Part shown: piece by piece, positions 8,981 to 17,780 of the stretch
Layout: every line of letters begins with the position of its first letter
Position numbering within the stretch: the stretch's first letter is position 1
Assembly (NCBI RefSeq): GCF_015206885.1
Contig: NZ_JADEXY010000018.1
Location: forward strand, 1-41,106
Reading direction: 5' to 3'
Length of the DNA: 41,106 nucleotides
Origin: Microcystis aeruginosa LEGE 91341
Lineage (GTDB): Bacteria > Cyanobacteriota > Cyanobacteriia > Cyanobacteriales > Microcystaceae
Notes under the pieces: generated by a model
Database searches by the model: none
What the model saw: the letters and a program-made list of their open reading frames with translations, nothing else
What the model was told of the DNA's origin: nothing
Translations under genes and position numbers: made by a program

Positions 8981-9346
8981 GTGTTTAAACGACTTGCAGA
9001 ACAGCATCGCCAACTGGTCAAAGACTTAGTCATGGATTTACAGGCTTTAGCGATCGCACTAGAAAATCAAGGTTATCTAGCATCCTGCTACACCTGTGGC
9101 GGTCAACTGAATAGCGCATCTTTTATGGTGGGATTGGGTGAAACCCATCTAATTCGGTTTCTCGTGTCCGATTACGGCATCACCTGGACAGAAATGCGCG
9201 ATGATCGAGAGTTAATGAAACTCGAAGGCGCGGAAGCCATCAGCCAACTACAAGAATTAGCCAATCTGATTAAATATCAAATTCCGCCGGCGGAATTTGT
9301 TGACAAAAAACCCTCCTCAGTGCTGCAACGGTTAGAGACGGTTTAA
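8981..9346 (+). CDS. DUF1815 family cyanobacterial protein
   Basis: A 121-residue soluble protein when started at the GTG at 8981, which sits behind a strong CAGGAGGA ribosome site at 8969-8976; an upstream in-frame start at 8954 has none. The sequence (FKRLAEQHRQLVKDL, YLASCYTCG, FMVGLGETHLIRFLVSDYGITW, LMKLEGAEAI) matches my memory of the conserved DUF1815 family, found mainly in cyanobacteria. Its function is unknown. It carries a conserved-looking CYTC pair. It is a single-gene unit, convergent with the glycosyltransferase gene downstream, and separated from it by a hairpin. Confidence 0.8.
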   Translation: MFKRLAEQHRQLVKDLVMDLQALAIALENQGYLASCYTCGGQLNSASFMVGLGETHLIRFLVSDYGITWTEMRDDRELMKLEGAEAISQLQELANLIKYQIPPAEFVDKKPSSVLQRLETV

Positions 9347-9372
9347 CCAGAGATGTGACCTAAACTTGTATG

Positions 9373-9395
9373 TTTAGGGAACTTTTTTCCCTAAA
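9373..9395. terminator. bidirectional hairpin terminator
   Basis: A perfect 9-bp stem TTTAGGGAA / TTCCCTAAA with a CTTTT loop lies between convergent genes. On the minus strand it overlaps the stop codon of the glycosyltransferase gene. It has flanking T-rich sequence on the plus side. Confidence 0.6.
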
Positions 9396-10356
9396 CTTTC
9401 AGCCAACTGTTAGCTAGATAGGCCATTCGTTTCATCTCTTTTCGTCCCCGGGAGACGGAATCGAGGATCATGCCAGAGGTCAAACTTAAAAAGGCTAAAA
9501 GCATGATCGAGGCCGATAAAATAGCGGTGGGAAAACGTGGTACTAAGCCAGTTTCGAGGTATTCAAATAGGACGGGAATCGCTAAGAGGAGGGAAATAAC
9601 CGCCAAAATTAGCGAGACAAGGCTAAAAAAGAGAAAAGGACGAATTTCTTTAAAAAGTAGGATAGCGGTTCCCAATACCCGCCAGCCATCTTGAAAGGTT
9701 TTTAACTTACTTTGGGAACCCTCGGGACGTTCCCCGTAGAGGGTTGGTTCTTCAGCGAAGGGAATTTTTAATTCTAAAGCGTGGATAGTTAACTCGGTTT
9801 CAATCTCGAAACCATTGGACAAAGCGGGAAAAGATTTGACGAAACGACGAGAAAAGACACGATAACCGGAGAGCATATCGATTAAACGCGCTCCAAACAG
9901 AAATTTAACGAATCCCGTTAAAAATAGATTACCGGCGCGATGACCCGGACGATAAGCCTGGGAGGATTTTACCGCTTCCCGACGCGCACCGACAACCATA
10001 TCTAACTGTTCCTGCAGCATTCGTTCAATTAAGCGACGTACTGCCGCAATTTCGTAGGTATCATCACCATCGATGAGAATATAGATATCCGCTTCGATAT
10101 CGGCAAACATCCGCCGGACAACATTGCCTTTTCCCGGTTGGGTTTCCTGACGCACGATCGCCCCCGCTTTCAGGGCCTCGGTCACGGTATCATCGCTAGA
10201 GCGGTTGTTATAGACATAAATTGCCGCTTCTGGTAAAAAAGTTTGGAATTGGGAGACAACTTTAGCGATCGTTAGTTCTTCGTTGTGACAGGGAATAATC
10301 GCAGCGATACGGTAGTTTTGCAAGGAAATCGGCGGAATAGCGGTCATTTCGATCAT
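9391..10356 (-). CDS. GT2 family glycosyltransferase, DPM1/GtrB-like, with C-terminal membrane segments
   Basis: A 321-residue protein from the ATG at 10356. An N-terminal GT2 domain (about 12-230) shows IIPCHNEE, the DGDDT sugar-nucleotide and metal motif, GARRE and LSGYRVFSRRF, as in dolichol-phosphate mannosyltransferases and GtrB. Two hydrophobic helices follow (about 236-262 and 275-300). Such enzymes charge a polyprenyl phosphate carrier with a sugar on the cytoplasmic face. The preceding gene's stop codon is only 2 bases before this ATG, so the two are translationally linked; that gene is a GT-C-like transferase that could use the lipid-linked sugar. The exact sugar is not deducible. 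An in-frame TTG at 10368 is an alternative start. Confidence 0.85.
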   Translation of the reverse strand: MIEMTAIPPISLQNYRIAAIIPCHNEELTIAKVVSQFQTFLPEAAIYVYNNRSSDDTVTEALKAGAIVRQETQPGKGNVVRRMFADIEADIYILIDGDDTYEIAAVRRLIERMLQEQLDMVVGARREAVKSSQAYRPGHRAGNLFLTGFVKFLFGARLIDMLSGYRVFSRRFVKSFPALSNGFEIETELTIHALELKIPFAEEPTLYGERPEGSQSKLKTFQDGWRVLGTAILLFKEIRPFLFFSLVSLILAVISLLLAIPVLFEYLETGLVPRFPTAILSASIMLLAFLSLTSGMILDSVSRGRKEMKRMAYLANSWLKV

Positions 10357-10358
10357 GG

Positions 10359-12029
10359 CTAACGACAACGTTTAATGATGGTTAGGGGGGTGTCCTGGCG
10401 TTGGACGGCGTGAACAATGGGACAATGGGGGAAAGCTTGGAAATAATCGTATCGGGATAAACCCATGTAATAATCGGGGTCGGGAGCTTTTCCCCAAGCA
10501 AAGTCATCTCGATAGATCATCGTAAAGTTTCGTTGGTGATTCTCTACCATTTCCGCCGCAAACATCGGACCGGCAACGACAATGGTAGAGTTAGCGCCGG
10601 CATTTTGATTAAGCCATTCCATCCCCTCCTTGAGACTTAATCCCCAGTAATCGGTTTCCTGTTGACCTTGGACCACTTTTAAGCCTCCGTAGGCGCGATT
10701 ATAGTAGGTGTATTCGTAGGGATGCAGGCTAATCATGTCATAGACAATGACGCTAAAGTTGAGGATTAGCAGGGTCGTTAGAAAGATTTTTATTGACTTT
10801 CGCTTGAGTTTATGATATGTCCAAATAATGGCCGTAGATGCGATCGCTGCTAGGGCGGGAATGACAAATAAAAAGTGACGGATGCCGTCGTAGAGAGTGG
10901 ATTGACGCAGTATAGCAACGGTAGGCAGTAAAAACGCTTGCATTAGGGTGATTATGGCGCAAGCACGCTGGCTTGGCGTTAATTTGGTCATTTTTGTCAA
11001 AATCCAAATTACACCGACGATTGTGGCGATTTGCAGGAGGACGGGGGTAGTGAGGGAAAATAGCCGGGGTAGATAGTACCAAGGCAGGGAACGACCGGGG
11101 ATATTTTGACCGTTAAAGAGAACCGTATTATCCCAGATGTTATACTTTGACATGAGGGTTATCGCTTCGATAAACCAAGTAATCGGGTTTCTCCAAGCGG
11201 CGGGATGGACAATATAGGTGGTTATTGCCCAAAAAAGTATAATAACTGCGTATAGGGGCAGAAAACGCCAGACGGTTTTGGGAAGGGTTTTGATATCCCA
11301 ACGGGCCACTAGATGAGCGAAGATGAGATAAAAGAGGATAAAAAAGCCACCGATGCGAATTCCGGTGATTAAACCAGCAAGAATCCCGTAGAGGCAAGAA
11401 TAAACGGTTAAACGGTTAAATCCTAGTTTAATAGCCTGATTTTCGGACTGAAAATATTTATCCAGCAATAGGGAACCAGCGAAGGTTCCGAGGGTGAACA
11501 TGGCTGCAAAGGGGATATCTTTGGGATTAAAGAAGCTATGACCCCAAAAAGCGGGAAATAGGGCTAAAATTAGCGCACCTAACCAAGCGGATTCGATTCC
11601 TGCTAGGATAGCGACGATTCCCACCACCGATAGATAGGTAATCAGGGAAAAAAGAAAGGTGACGACGTGCTTAACCCGGGTTATTTGCCAGATCCTCGAT
11701 AGCCATTTATCCTTATCAGTGGGATTGGGGGGAAGATTGGGGGTAGCAGGGAAAGATTTTTCTTTGGTTTCGTAGATGAGTTGGGAGATATAGTTAAAAT
11801 AAAAGCCGTAATGACGGGACATTTCTGATATGGGCTTGTTTTCTCGGATATATTCGAGATTATGATTGACCATATCCACTTCGATCGGTTCGTCCCAAGT
11901 GATACCATAGTTTCCGACTACCGATAAACCAATTATCGCCAGAACTAGGATGACCGATAGAATTTTTAGATAAGCTTGCTTGACTGAGATTAACCCTTTT
12001 CTAGACTTCATTGGCGATCGAGTCAGCAT
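10359..12029 (-). CDS. polytopic GT-C-like membrane glycosyltransferase (ArnT/PMT-like)
   Basis: About 556 residues with roughly ten to twelve transmembrane helices. The first extracytoplasmic loop has GITWDEP, the acidic pair typical of GT-C enzymes that use polyprenyl-linked sugars. The C-terminal portion after about residue 450 is a soluble domain outside the membrane. It forms a two-gene operon with the GT2 gene downstream (2-base gap). The acceptor could be a surface glycan or protein. Starts at 12047 (GTG), 12029 (ATG) and 12011 (ATG) are all possible; I chose the first ATG. It is divergent from the gene at 12252, with both promoters in the 200-base gap between them. Confidence 0.75.
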   Translation of the reverse strand: MLTRSPMKSRKGLISVKQAYLKILSVILVLAIIGLSVVGNYGITWDEPIEVDMVNHNLEYIRENKPISEMSRHYGFYFNYISQLIYETKEKSFPATPNLPPNPTDKDKWLSRIWQITRVKHVVTFLFSLITYLSVVGIVAILAGIESAWLGALILALFPAFWGHSFFNPKDIPFAAMFTLGTFAGSLLLDKYFQSENQAIKLGFNRLTVYSCLYGILAGLITGIRIGGFFILFYLIFAHLVARWDIKTLPKTVWRFLPLYAVIILFWAITTYIVHPAAWRNPITWFIEAITLMSKYNIWDNTVLFNGQNIPGRSLPWYYLPRLFSLTTPVLLQIATIVGVIWILTKMTKLTPSQRACAIITLMQAFLLPTVAILRQSTLYDGIRHFLFVIPALAAIASTAIIWTYHKLKRKSIKIFLTTLLILNFSVIVYDMISLHPYEYTYYNRAYGGLKVVQGQQETDYWGLSLKEGMEWLNQNAGANSTIVVAGPMFAAEMVENHQRNFTMIYRDDFAWGKAPDPDYYMGLSRYDYFQAFPHCPIVHAVQRQDTPLTIIKRCR

Positions 12030-12251
12030 GGTGGGCAATTTTATCACCTTAGTATATCAAAATTTGGTCAACTTGCCGAAAGACGTTTTTGGGAGTTAAA
12101 AGTTTCTGTTTGTATTTGTTACTCAAACATGGTATATCAAGTAAAAAGCTATCAGCTAAAAGGCCGACTCGTCCCAGAGCTACTAATTAGTCTAATGGCA
12201 CAAAAACTGGTTATTTTTCTCGTCAAATTCACCAGAATTATTGATTAAATT

Positions 12252-13856
12252 ATGGCATTATTAAAACGGTTCAACCTGACTCATCCCCTCCTCTGGGCAG
12301 TAGTTTATTTTATCGCACTAGGAATTATCTCAGTTATCTTAGGTCAAGATGTTAGCTGGGATTTACGCAATTATCATTTTTATAATCCCTATATGTTGTT
12401 AACGGGACGTTTTAAGTATGATGTCCTCCCAGCACAGATACAAACTTTCTTTAATCCTTTGATGGATGTTCCTTTTTTCGTTGCTATCCATTACCTAAAA
12501 CTACCTCCTGTGGTGGTCGGTTTTTTCTTGGGAGGTTTCCATGGATTAAATCAGTGGTTAGTTCATTTAATCACTTATCACTCCTTCGATAAAGTTTCCG
12601 AAAGATACAAGATAACTTTAAGCGTAGCAGCAGCAATTACCAGTATTTTTGGGGCAGCATTTCTATCAGAGTTGGGAACCAGTATCGGTGATAGTACCAG
12701 CAGTGTTTTTGTTTTGGCAGGATTATTTTTAATTATTGCTTGTCTTGGTCGTAATCAACCAGTTAAGCTTAAAACTATAATTTTCGCAGGATTGCTTTTA
12801 GGACTAGCAACAGGACTAAAATTGACCACGGCACTGTATAGTATCAGTTTAATCGTGGCGATTAGTTTTTTAACCAATACCATCAGGGAAAAGCTGCGTA
12901 ATCTTCTGACCTTGATTCTATCTATGGCTGTGGGATTTTCCCTGACGATGGGTTATTGGATAATCCTGATGTGGACTAATTTTGCTAATCCCCTTTTTCC
13001 CTTTTTTAACAAAATTTTTCAATCTCCCTACATCGAAACGGATTTTAACCTGCAAGATGCACGCTTTTTACCGAAAGATGTTTGGCAATTTTTATTTTAT
13101 CCCTTTTATTTTGTGCAGGAACAAACCCTAGTGGCTGAGGTAAAATTTAAAGAGACTCGTTTTTCTATTGCCTATGTTTTAATTGTTATTCTTCTGGGAG
13201 TGATTATTTATCAGTACACCTCTCGCCGTTCTCTAGAGCAAAAAAATAATTTAGTCCATTTGCCCATTCTCGGATTTTTATTACCTTTTTATTGCAGTGC
13301 CTATCTGATCTGGTTAAAGGGTTTTTCTATCTATCGTTACTTGATGGTTTTAGAGTTAATCACACCAGTTTTAATTATCCTGATTATTGCCTATATTTAT
13401 CCTCATAAAAGGACAGTTTTTATAATCTCTATCGCTATTTTTACCTTAATTGCTGCTACAGTAAAACCCTTAGACTGGTGGAGAATGGGATGGTCAGATA
13501 ATTATTTTGGTATCGATAGTCAAGCATTAAAACCCTACGAAAATTCCACGATTGTTATGTGGGGAGATGAAGGAACGGGTTATCTAGTTCCCCATTTTCC
13601 CGCTTCGACTCGTTTTGTGCGATTGCGAGGAAATATGGGAGTCAGTGAGGGAACTTTAATGCGAAAAAATGCCGAGACATTTATTGCTAATACTCCCCCA
13701 GAATCTCTCTACATTCTTCAGACAGACTTTAATAAAAAATCCCCTGATATAGTGGAGGATTTAGCCAAGGAAAATCTCGTTATTGACTTCCAAAGTTGTC
13801 AACCCTTTCCCAGTAAAATTGAAAAGTATCATCTCTGTCGTCTTCAGAAGAAGTAA
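12252..13856 (+). CDS. polytopic membrane protein, GT87/GT-C-like
   Basis: A 534-residue protein with about ten to eleven membrane helices starting near residue 13. An early loop reads DVSWDLRNYHFYNPY, a plausible acidic active-site loop of a GT-C-fold transferase. The final 100 residues (after about 430) are soluble. It resembles uncharacterised cyanobacterial membrane glycosyltransferase-like proteins; substrate and acceptor are unknown. It is followed after 64 bases by a second glycosyltransferase on the same strand, and mirrors the divergent pair on the other side, so the four genes look like one glycan-building locus. Confidence 0.65.
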   Translation: MALLKRFNLTHPLLWAVVYFIALGIISVILGQDVSWDLRNYHFYNPYMLLTGRFKYDVLPAQIQTFFNPLMDVPFFVAIHYLKLPPVVVGFFLGGFHGLNQWLVHLITYHSFDKVSERYKITLSVAAAITSIFGAAFLSELGTSIGDSTSSVFVLAGLFLIIACLGRNQPVKLKTIIFAGLLLGLATGLKLTTALYSISLIVAISFLTNTIREKLRNLLTLILSMAVGFSLTMGYWIILMWTNFANPLFPFFNKIFQSPYIETDFNLQDARFLPKDVWQFLFYPFYFVQEQTLVAEVKFKETRFSIAYVLIVILLGVIIYQYTSRRSLEQKNNLVHLPILGFLLPFYCSAYLIWLKGFSIYRYLMVLELITPVLIILIIAYIYPHKRTVFIISIAIFTLIAATVKPLDWWRMGWSDNYFGIDSQALKPYENSTIVMWGDEGTGYLVPHFPASTRFVRLRGNMGVSEGTLMRKNAETFIANTPPESLYILQTDFNKKSPDIVEDLAKENLVIDFQSCQPFPSKIEKYHLCRLQKK

Positions 13857-13920
13857 TTCTCACGGGAAAGTTATTCTCTAACAATTATTAATTACCAGTG
13901 ACTCCTACCTTTCATCTGTA

Positions 13921-14778
13921 ATGATTTATCTATTGACGGTTAACTACAATTGCGCGGAATTAATTAAGCGTTTAATCGCTTCCCTCAACGATAACTTATC
14001 TGCTACTCTTATCATTGTTAACAATTCCACTGAAGATAAAAATATCCAATCTTTAGCAGCGGAAAGAGTCAATATTATTGAAGCGGGGGAAAATTTAGGA
14101 TTTGGGAAAGGATGTAATCTAGGACTTAATTGGATTTATCAACAAGACAGAGAAGCTATCGCTTGGTTAGTTAATCCCGACGCTTACTTATTACCAGACT
14201 CTCTGGAGAAAGCAAGCAAATTTTTTCAGCAATATCCCGAAGTTGCCATCGCTGGTACAGAAATTTACGAACCGGATGGTAAAATCTGGTTTGGTTGGGG
14301 AAAATTTAATGCTAAAATCGGCACAATTAACGTGGTAGAGGAATCCTTAGACTATGGAGATAAACCCTATCTTATTCCTGACTGGGTGACGGGATGCAGT
14401 TTATTAATTAACTTCTCTAATTTTTCCACTTGTCCCCATTTTGATCCCGATTACTTTCTCTACTACGAAGACTTTGATTTTTCCCGAAGATACGCAAATC
14501 AAGGCTATTTAGTTGTTGTTACCAATCAGATTAAAATCATTCATGAACCATCTTCTATTACCCGTCGCTATGGTTATCTAAGACTAACCCATAATATCTA
14601 TGGTTATCTTCTCAGTCTCGAAAAACATACGACTTTAACTCTCCTTGTTTATCGCTTGCTGCGGATGAGTTTTATGTCTTTACTGATCCTTCCCATTAAA
14701 CCAAAATTCTCCCTAGCTAAGTTAGAAGGAATTCAACTCTATTGTCAAAGAATTATCACTAAACTGCGTCTAGGTTAA
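13921..14778 (+). CDS. GT2 family glycosyltransferase, rhamnosyltransferase-like
   Basis: A 285-residue GT-A fold enzyme. It shows VNYNCAELI at the N-terminus, IIVNNSTED, NLGFGKGCN, a LVNPDAYL motif in the DxD position, DWVTGCSLL and a YYEDFDFSRR acceptor motif, as in rhamnosyltransferases of the WbbL type. The C-terminus is basic and partly hydrophobic (about 230-265), suggesting membrane contact. In family members it adds a sugar to a lipid-linked glycan in the cytoplasm. It likely shares an operon with the membrane protein 64 bases upstream. No clear ribosome site precedes the ATG. Confidence 0.82.
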   Translation: MIYLLTVNYNCAELIKRLIASLNDNLSATLIIVNNSTEDKNIQSLAAERVNIIEAGENLGFGKGCNLGLNWIYQQDREAIAWLVNPDAYLLPDSLEKASKFFQQYPEVAIAGTEIYEPDGKIWFGWGKFNAKIGTINVVEESLDYGDKPYLIPDWVTGCSLLINFSNFSTCPHFDPDYFLYYEDFDFSRRYANQGYLVVVTNQIKIIHEPSSITRRYGYLRLTHNIYGYLLSLEKHTTLTLLVYRLLRMSFMSLLILPIKPKFSLAKLEGIQLYCQRIITKLRLG

Positions 14779-14814
14779 AACCCTTATTTTTGCCGCTTCA
14801 GGCAGTATTCATAC

Positions 14815-15170
14815 TATAGCGTTTTTCAGTCTGCTGAGGTACAAAAGTTAAGTATCTAAGCACAATTAATTAGGGTTTGCGACAAAAAGTTTTTCGTGGG
14901 GGCAGGGTGTGGGGGGAGTGGGAATTATGAATTATGAATTGGGGAGACCACTTCGTGCGCGACGTTCGGCGACGCTCAGTCGAGCCGTTGCGGGGAGAAG
15001 TGGGGAAATTGAACTAAAACCCCAAAACCCCAAAACCCCAACCCGCAAAACCTGTCTCCTGTCTCGACTAGGAAATTAATTTTGCTTCGGTACTTATGGG
15101 TTTTAGGCAAAGAGCAAAAGGAAAAAGAGAAGAAAAATAGGCGTACCTCACTAGCTTAGGAAACGCTATA
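14815..15170. mobile_element. TATAGCG-family element, copy b (356 bp)
   Basis: The left end TATAGCGTTTTTCAG and the inverse of the right end (TATAGCGTTTCCTAAG) match, and a second inner pair, TGAGGTAC at 14838 and GTACCTCA at 15143, is also inverted. The interior holds dispersed repeat fragments (AATTATG, CCAAAAC, CTGTCTC units) and a GC-rich patch near 14950-14998, with no coding frame. It fills most of the 636-base gap before cysK. Confidence 0.7.
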
Positions 15171-15289
15171 AATTCTGTTTAAAAGCTATGGGAAAGGGGG
15201 GAGTGGCTTATCTCCAATTCCCCCTCTCCTATCCCTTGATTCTTCAGCCACAGCGGCCGACCCCGCTTGATTGTAAAGATTTGTTTAGC

Positions 15290-15375
15290 TTGACCAGAGG
15301 TTGATAGTGCATAGGTTAGGATGAATCTTAAATGGATTCAAAATGAATTTTAAATGAATTCAAGATGAGCCAATC
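15290..15375 (+). promoter_or_regulatory. candidate promoter and helically phased operator of the encapsulin operon
   Basis: Four near-identical 11-bp units, ATGAATCTTAA, ATGGATTCAAA, ATGAATTTTAA and ATGAATTCAAG, run head to tail at 15321-15364; a fifth weaker one follows. A period of 11 puts each unit on the same DNA face. A possible -35 (TTGACC, 15290) and -10 (TAGGTT, 15312) lie just before them, which would place the repeats around the transcription start, as for a repressor. The repeats are seen directly; the promoter and regulator are inference. Confidence 0.45.
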
Positions 15376-15414
15376 TGGTGAACTGTCGTATTTTAATCAT
15401 GGAGTTGCCATTTT

Positions 15415-16395
15415 GTGAGTAAGAAATGGTTCGCGGATAACAGTTTGTCGATCGGGCGGACTCCTCTAGTGCGCCTTAATCGAATCGTTGGCAACAATCA
15501 CGCCACGGTTCTGGCCAAGATTGAAGGTCGTAATCCAGCCTATTCGGTCAAATGTCGTATTGGTGCGGCCATGATCTGGGATGCGGAACAACGGGGACTA
15601 TTGGGGCCGGGCAAAGAACTGGTGGAACCCACCAGTGGCAATACAGGCATCGCCCTGGCCTTTGTAGCCGCCGCTAAGGGGATTCCCCTGACCCTGACCA
15701 TGCCTGAAACCATGAGCTTAGAGCGGCGCAAACTGTTGCTCGCCTATGGAGCCAATTTGGTGTTAACAGAAGGGACTAAAGGCATGACCGGAGCGGTGGC
15801 AAAGGCAGAAGAAATTGCCGCATCTAATCCCGATCGCTATGTGTTGTTGCAACAGTTCCGCAATGCTGCCAATCCCCGCATCCATGAGGAAACCACCGGC
15901 CCCGAAATTTGGCAGGACACAGATGGGGCGATCGATATTCTCGTGTCGGGTGTGGGAACGGGCGGAACCATTACGGGAGTTTCGCGCTACATCAAAAAAA
16001 CCCAAGGAAAACCGATTTTATCGATAGCGGTGGAGCCAGAAGCCAGCCCGATACTATCCCAAGCTAGGGCAGGTCAGCCCCTAAAGTCCGGCCCTCACAA
16101 AATTCAGGGCATTGGGGCGGGGTTTATTCCCGAAGTTCTGGATTTATCCCTCGTGGATGGGATTGAAACCGTTTCCAACGAAGAGGCCATTCTTTATGCC
16201 CAAAGATTGGCTAAGGAAGAAGGGATTATCTCCGGCATTTCCTGCGGTGCCGCCGCTGCCGTCGCCGCTCGTTTGGGACAACAACCCGAACACCAAGGCA
16301 AAACCATTGTCGTGATTTTGCCAGATTCCGGAGAACGGTACTTGAGTTCCATCCTGTTCCAAGGGGTATTTAATGAGCAAGGGTTAGTGGCTTGA
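15415..16395 (+). CDS. cysK: cysteine synthase A (SrpG-like, first gene of the encapsulin operon)
   Basis: A 326-residue PLP enzyme making L-cysteine from O-acetylserine and sulfide. The PLP lysine is Lys46 in [11 protein letters not shown]; the PTSGNTGI substrate loop, TMPETMS and [10 protein letters not shown] phosphate loop are intact. SVKCRIG and the overall sequence resemble enterobacterial CysK more than typical cyanobacterial paralogues, as does SrpG from Synechococcus plasmids. A GTG start is used, with GGAG 10 bases upstream. GC content is clearly higher than in neighbouring core genes (one 60-base line counts 38 G+C). The stop codon TGA falls exactly in the TTGA end of an IS605-type remnant, so the last codons may differ from the ancestral gene. 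It supplies cysteine to the desulfurase encoded downstream. Confidence 0.95.
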   Translation: MSKKWFADNSLSIGRTPLVRLNRIVGNNHATVLAKIEGRNPAYSVKCRIGAAMIWDAEQRGLLGPGKELVEPTSGNTGIALAFVAAAKGIPLTLTMPETMSLERRKLLLAYGANLVLTEGTKGMTGAVAKAEEIAASNPDRYVLLQQFRNAANPRIHEETTGPEIWQDTDGAIDILVSGVGTGGTITGVSRYIKKTQGKPILSIAVEPEASPILSQARAGQPLKSGPHKIQGIGAGFIPEVLDLSLVDGIETVSNEEAILYAQRLAKEEGIISGISCGAAAAVAARLGQQPEHQGKTIVVILPDSGERYLSSILFQGVFNEQGLVA

Positions 16396-16742
16396 CATCC
16401 TCGCCGCCCTAAAAGTGCGGCGATTCCTAAACCTCACGATTTAAGTTTCTGCTTCCACCACCGTCGCATACCACAGTTAAAAAACCATGTACTGTCTTAC
16501 ACAGAGTCCACAGACTTTCGCCCCATTTCAGAAGCCCGATTCCGTGTGTCCCACGGTACGTTGACCGCCTATAGCTTCTTGTACTTGTTGCGCGCGACTT
16601 TTTACCCGGCCAAGCTTTTCTGGTCGGAACCCCCTAAGCCGAGTTTTCAAGGTGCTGCGCCGTCCACTTGGTTTTCGAGACTGGCCTTTTAATTCTAACG
16701 TAAAGCCGCCGTTCTACGGCGGGGTTTCAGACCCAAAATTTC
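16392..16742 (-). mobile_element. decayed IS200/IS605-type (tnpB) element between cysK and srpH
   Basis: Both ends match the intact tnpB element at 37795-39605 in the same orientation: TTGACATCCTCGCCGC plus hairpin on one side, and a CCGCCG/CGGCGG hairpin then GGGTTTCAGACCCAAAATTT on the other. On the minus strand at about 16528-16557 and 16441-16465 a TnpB-tail-like peptide is readable but broken by stops (TVGHTESGF, later VVEAET). Most of tnpB is gone. It fills the whole cysK-srpH gap. Confidence 0.8.
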
Positions 16743-16744
16743 CC

Positions 16745-17704
16745 ATGACGAGCAAGTATCCGAGCAGTTCCAGCGCTCTCTCCCAACCGACCCTGTCCTT
16801 GGATCTCGATGAGATTATCGCTCAATTGTCCAAACCTCGTGGCGAGTCGTTCCACAGTTGGTATCAATCACGAAACCATTTCCCCTTGCCCTCCCGTGAG
16901 GCCTTATTTCGGATTGTTGATCGACTGCGTGCCGTTCTTTTTCCCTATCACTTTGGCAATCCCGATTTAGGCGAAACATCCAGCCGCTATTTTATCGGTC
17001 ATACCCTCAATGAAGTCTTGCAACTGCTGCATCATCAGGTTTGTCGCGAACAGTGGTTGCTGGGGTCACAGTTGCACTTAGAGGCAGACCAGATTGAGAC
17101 ACACGCCCAAGGGACGGTACAAGCCTTTGCCACTCAATTACCCCATCTGAAAGCTCTACTGGAAACCGATATCACGGCGGCCTATCGAGGTGATCCGGCG
17201 GCCAGAAATTTAGATGAAGTGTTGTTTTGTTATCCCGGAGTAACGGCCATCACTTATCACCGCATTGCCCATGCCCTGTATCGGTTGGAATCGCCCCTGT
17301 TGGCGCGGATTATCAGTGAAATTGGTCATTCCTTAACGGGGATTGACATTCACCCCGGCGCCTCGATTGGCAATAGTTTCTTTATCGATCATGGGACGGG
17401 GGTGGTGATTGGGGCCACCACGGTGATTGGCGACCGCGTGCGCCTTTACCAAGCGGTCACGCTCGGGGCGAAAAGTTTTCCCCGGGACGAATCGGGCAGT
17501 TTAATCAAAGGTCAAGCCCGTCATCCGATTATTGAAGATGATGTGGTGATTTACTCAGGTGCAACGATTCTCGGTCGGGTAACTATCGGTCGGGGTGCCA
17601 CCATCGGTGGAAATGTTTGGTTAACCCGCAGTGTGCCGCCGGGGGGTTTTATCTCCCAGGCGCAACTACGACAGGAAATGTTTGATGACGGCTCTGGAAT
17701 TTGA
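16745..17704 (+). CDS. srpH: serine O-acetyltransferase (SrpH/EpsC-like)
   Basis: A 319-residue enzyme making O-acetylserine from serine and acetyl-CoA, the substrate of the cysteine synthase upstream. The N-terminal helical domain (about 20-190) is followed by a left-handed beta helix of hexapeptide repeats (about 200-300) with HPGASIG, FIDHGTGVVIG (catalytic His) and YQAVTLGA. The length and N-terminal domain fit the longer EpsC/SrpH type associated with SrpI. I use the ATG at 16745; the frame is open further upstream only because it runs into transposon DNA. There is no ribosome site: the IS605 remnant ends 2 bases before the ATG, so insertion probably removed or replaced the native one. 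Translation may depend on read-through from cysK or an element-borne site. Confidence 0.93.
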   Translation: MTSKYPSSSSALSQPTLSLDLDEIIAQLSKPRGESFHSWYQSRNHFPLPSREALFRIVDRLRAVLFPYHFGNPDLGETSSRYFIGHTLNEVLQLLHHQVCREQWLLGSQLHLEADQIETHAQGTVQAFATQLPHLKALLETDITAAYRGDPAARNLDEVLFCYPGVTAITYHRIAHALYRLESPLLARIISEIGHSLTGIDIHPGASIGNSFFIDHGTGVVIGATTVIGDRVRLYQAVTLGAKSFPRDESGSLIKGQARHPIIEDDVVIYSGATILGRVTIGRGATIGGNVWLTRSVPPGGFISQAQLRQEMFDDGSGI

Positions 17705-17780
17705 GGGGCTGTCCGGGCTGTAAATGTTCGGCCATGACAGTCGCTTTGTTACTTTTTCTTAAATTGGAGGATTTAACTCG

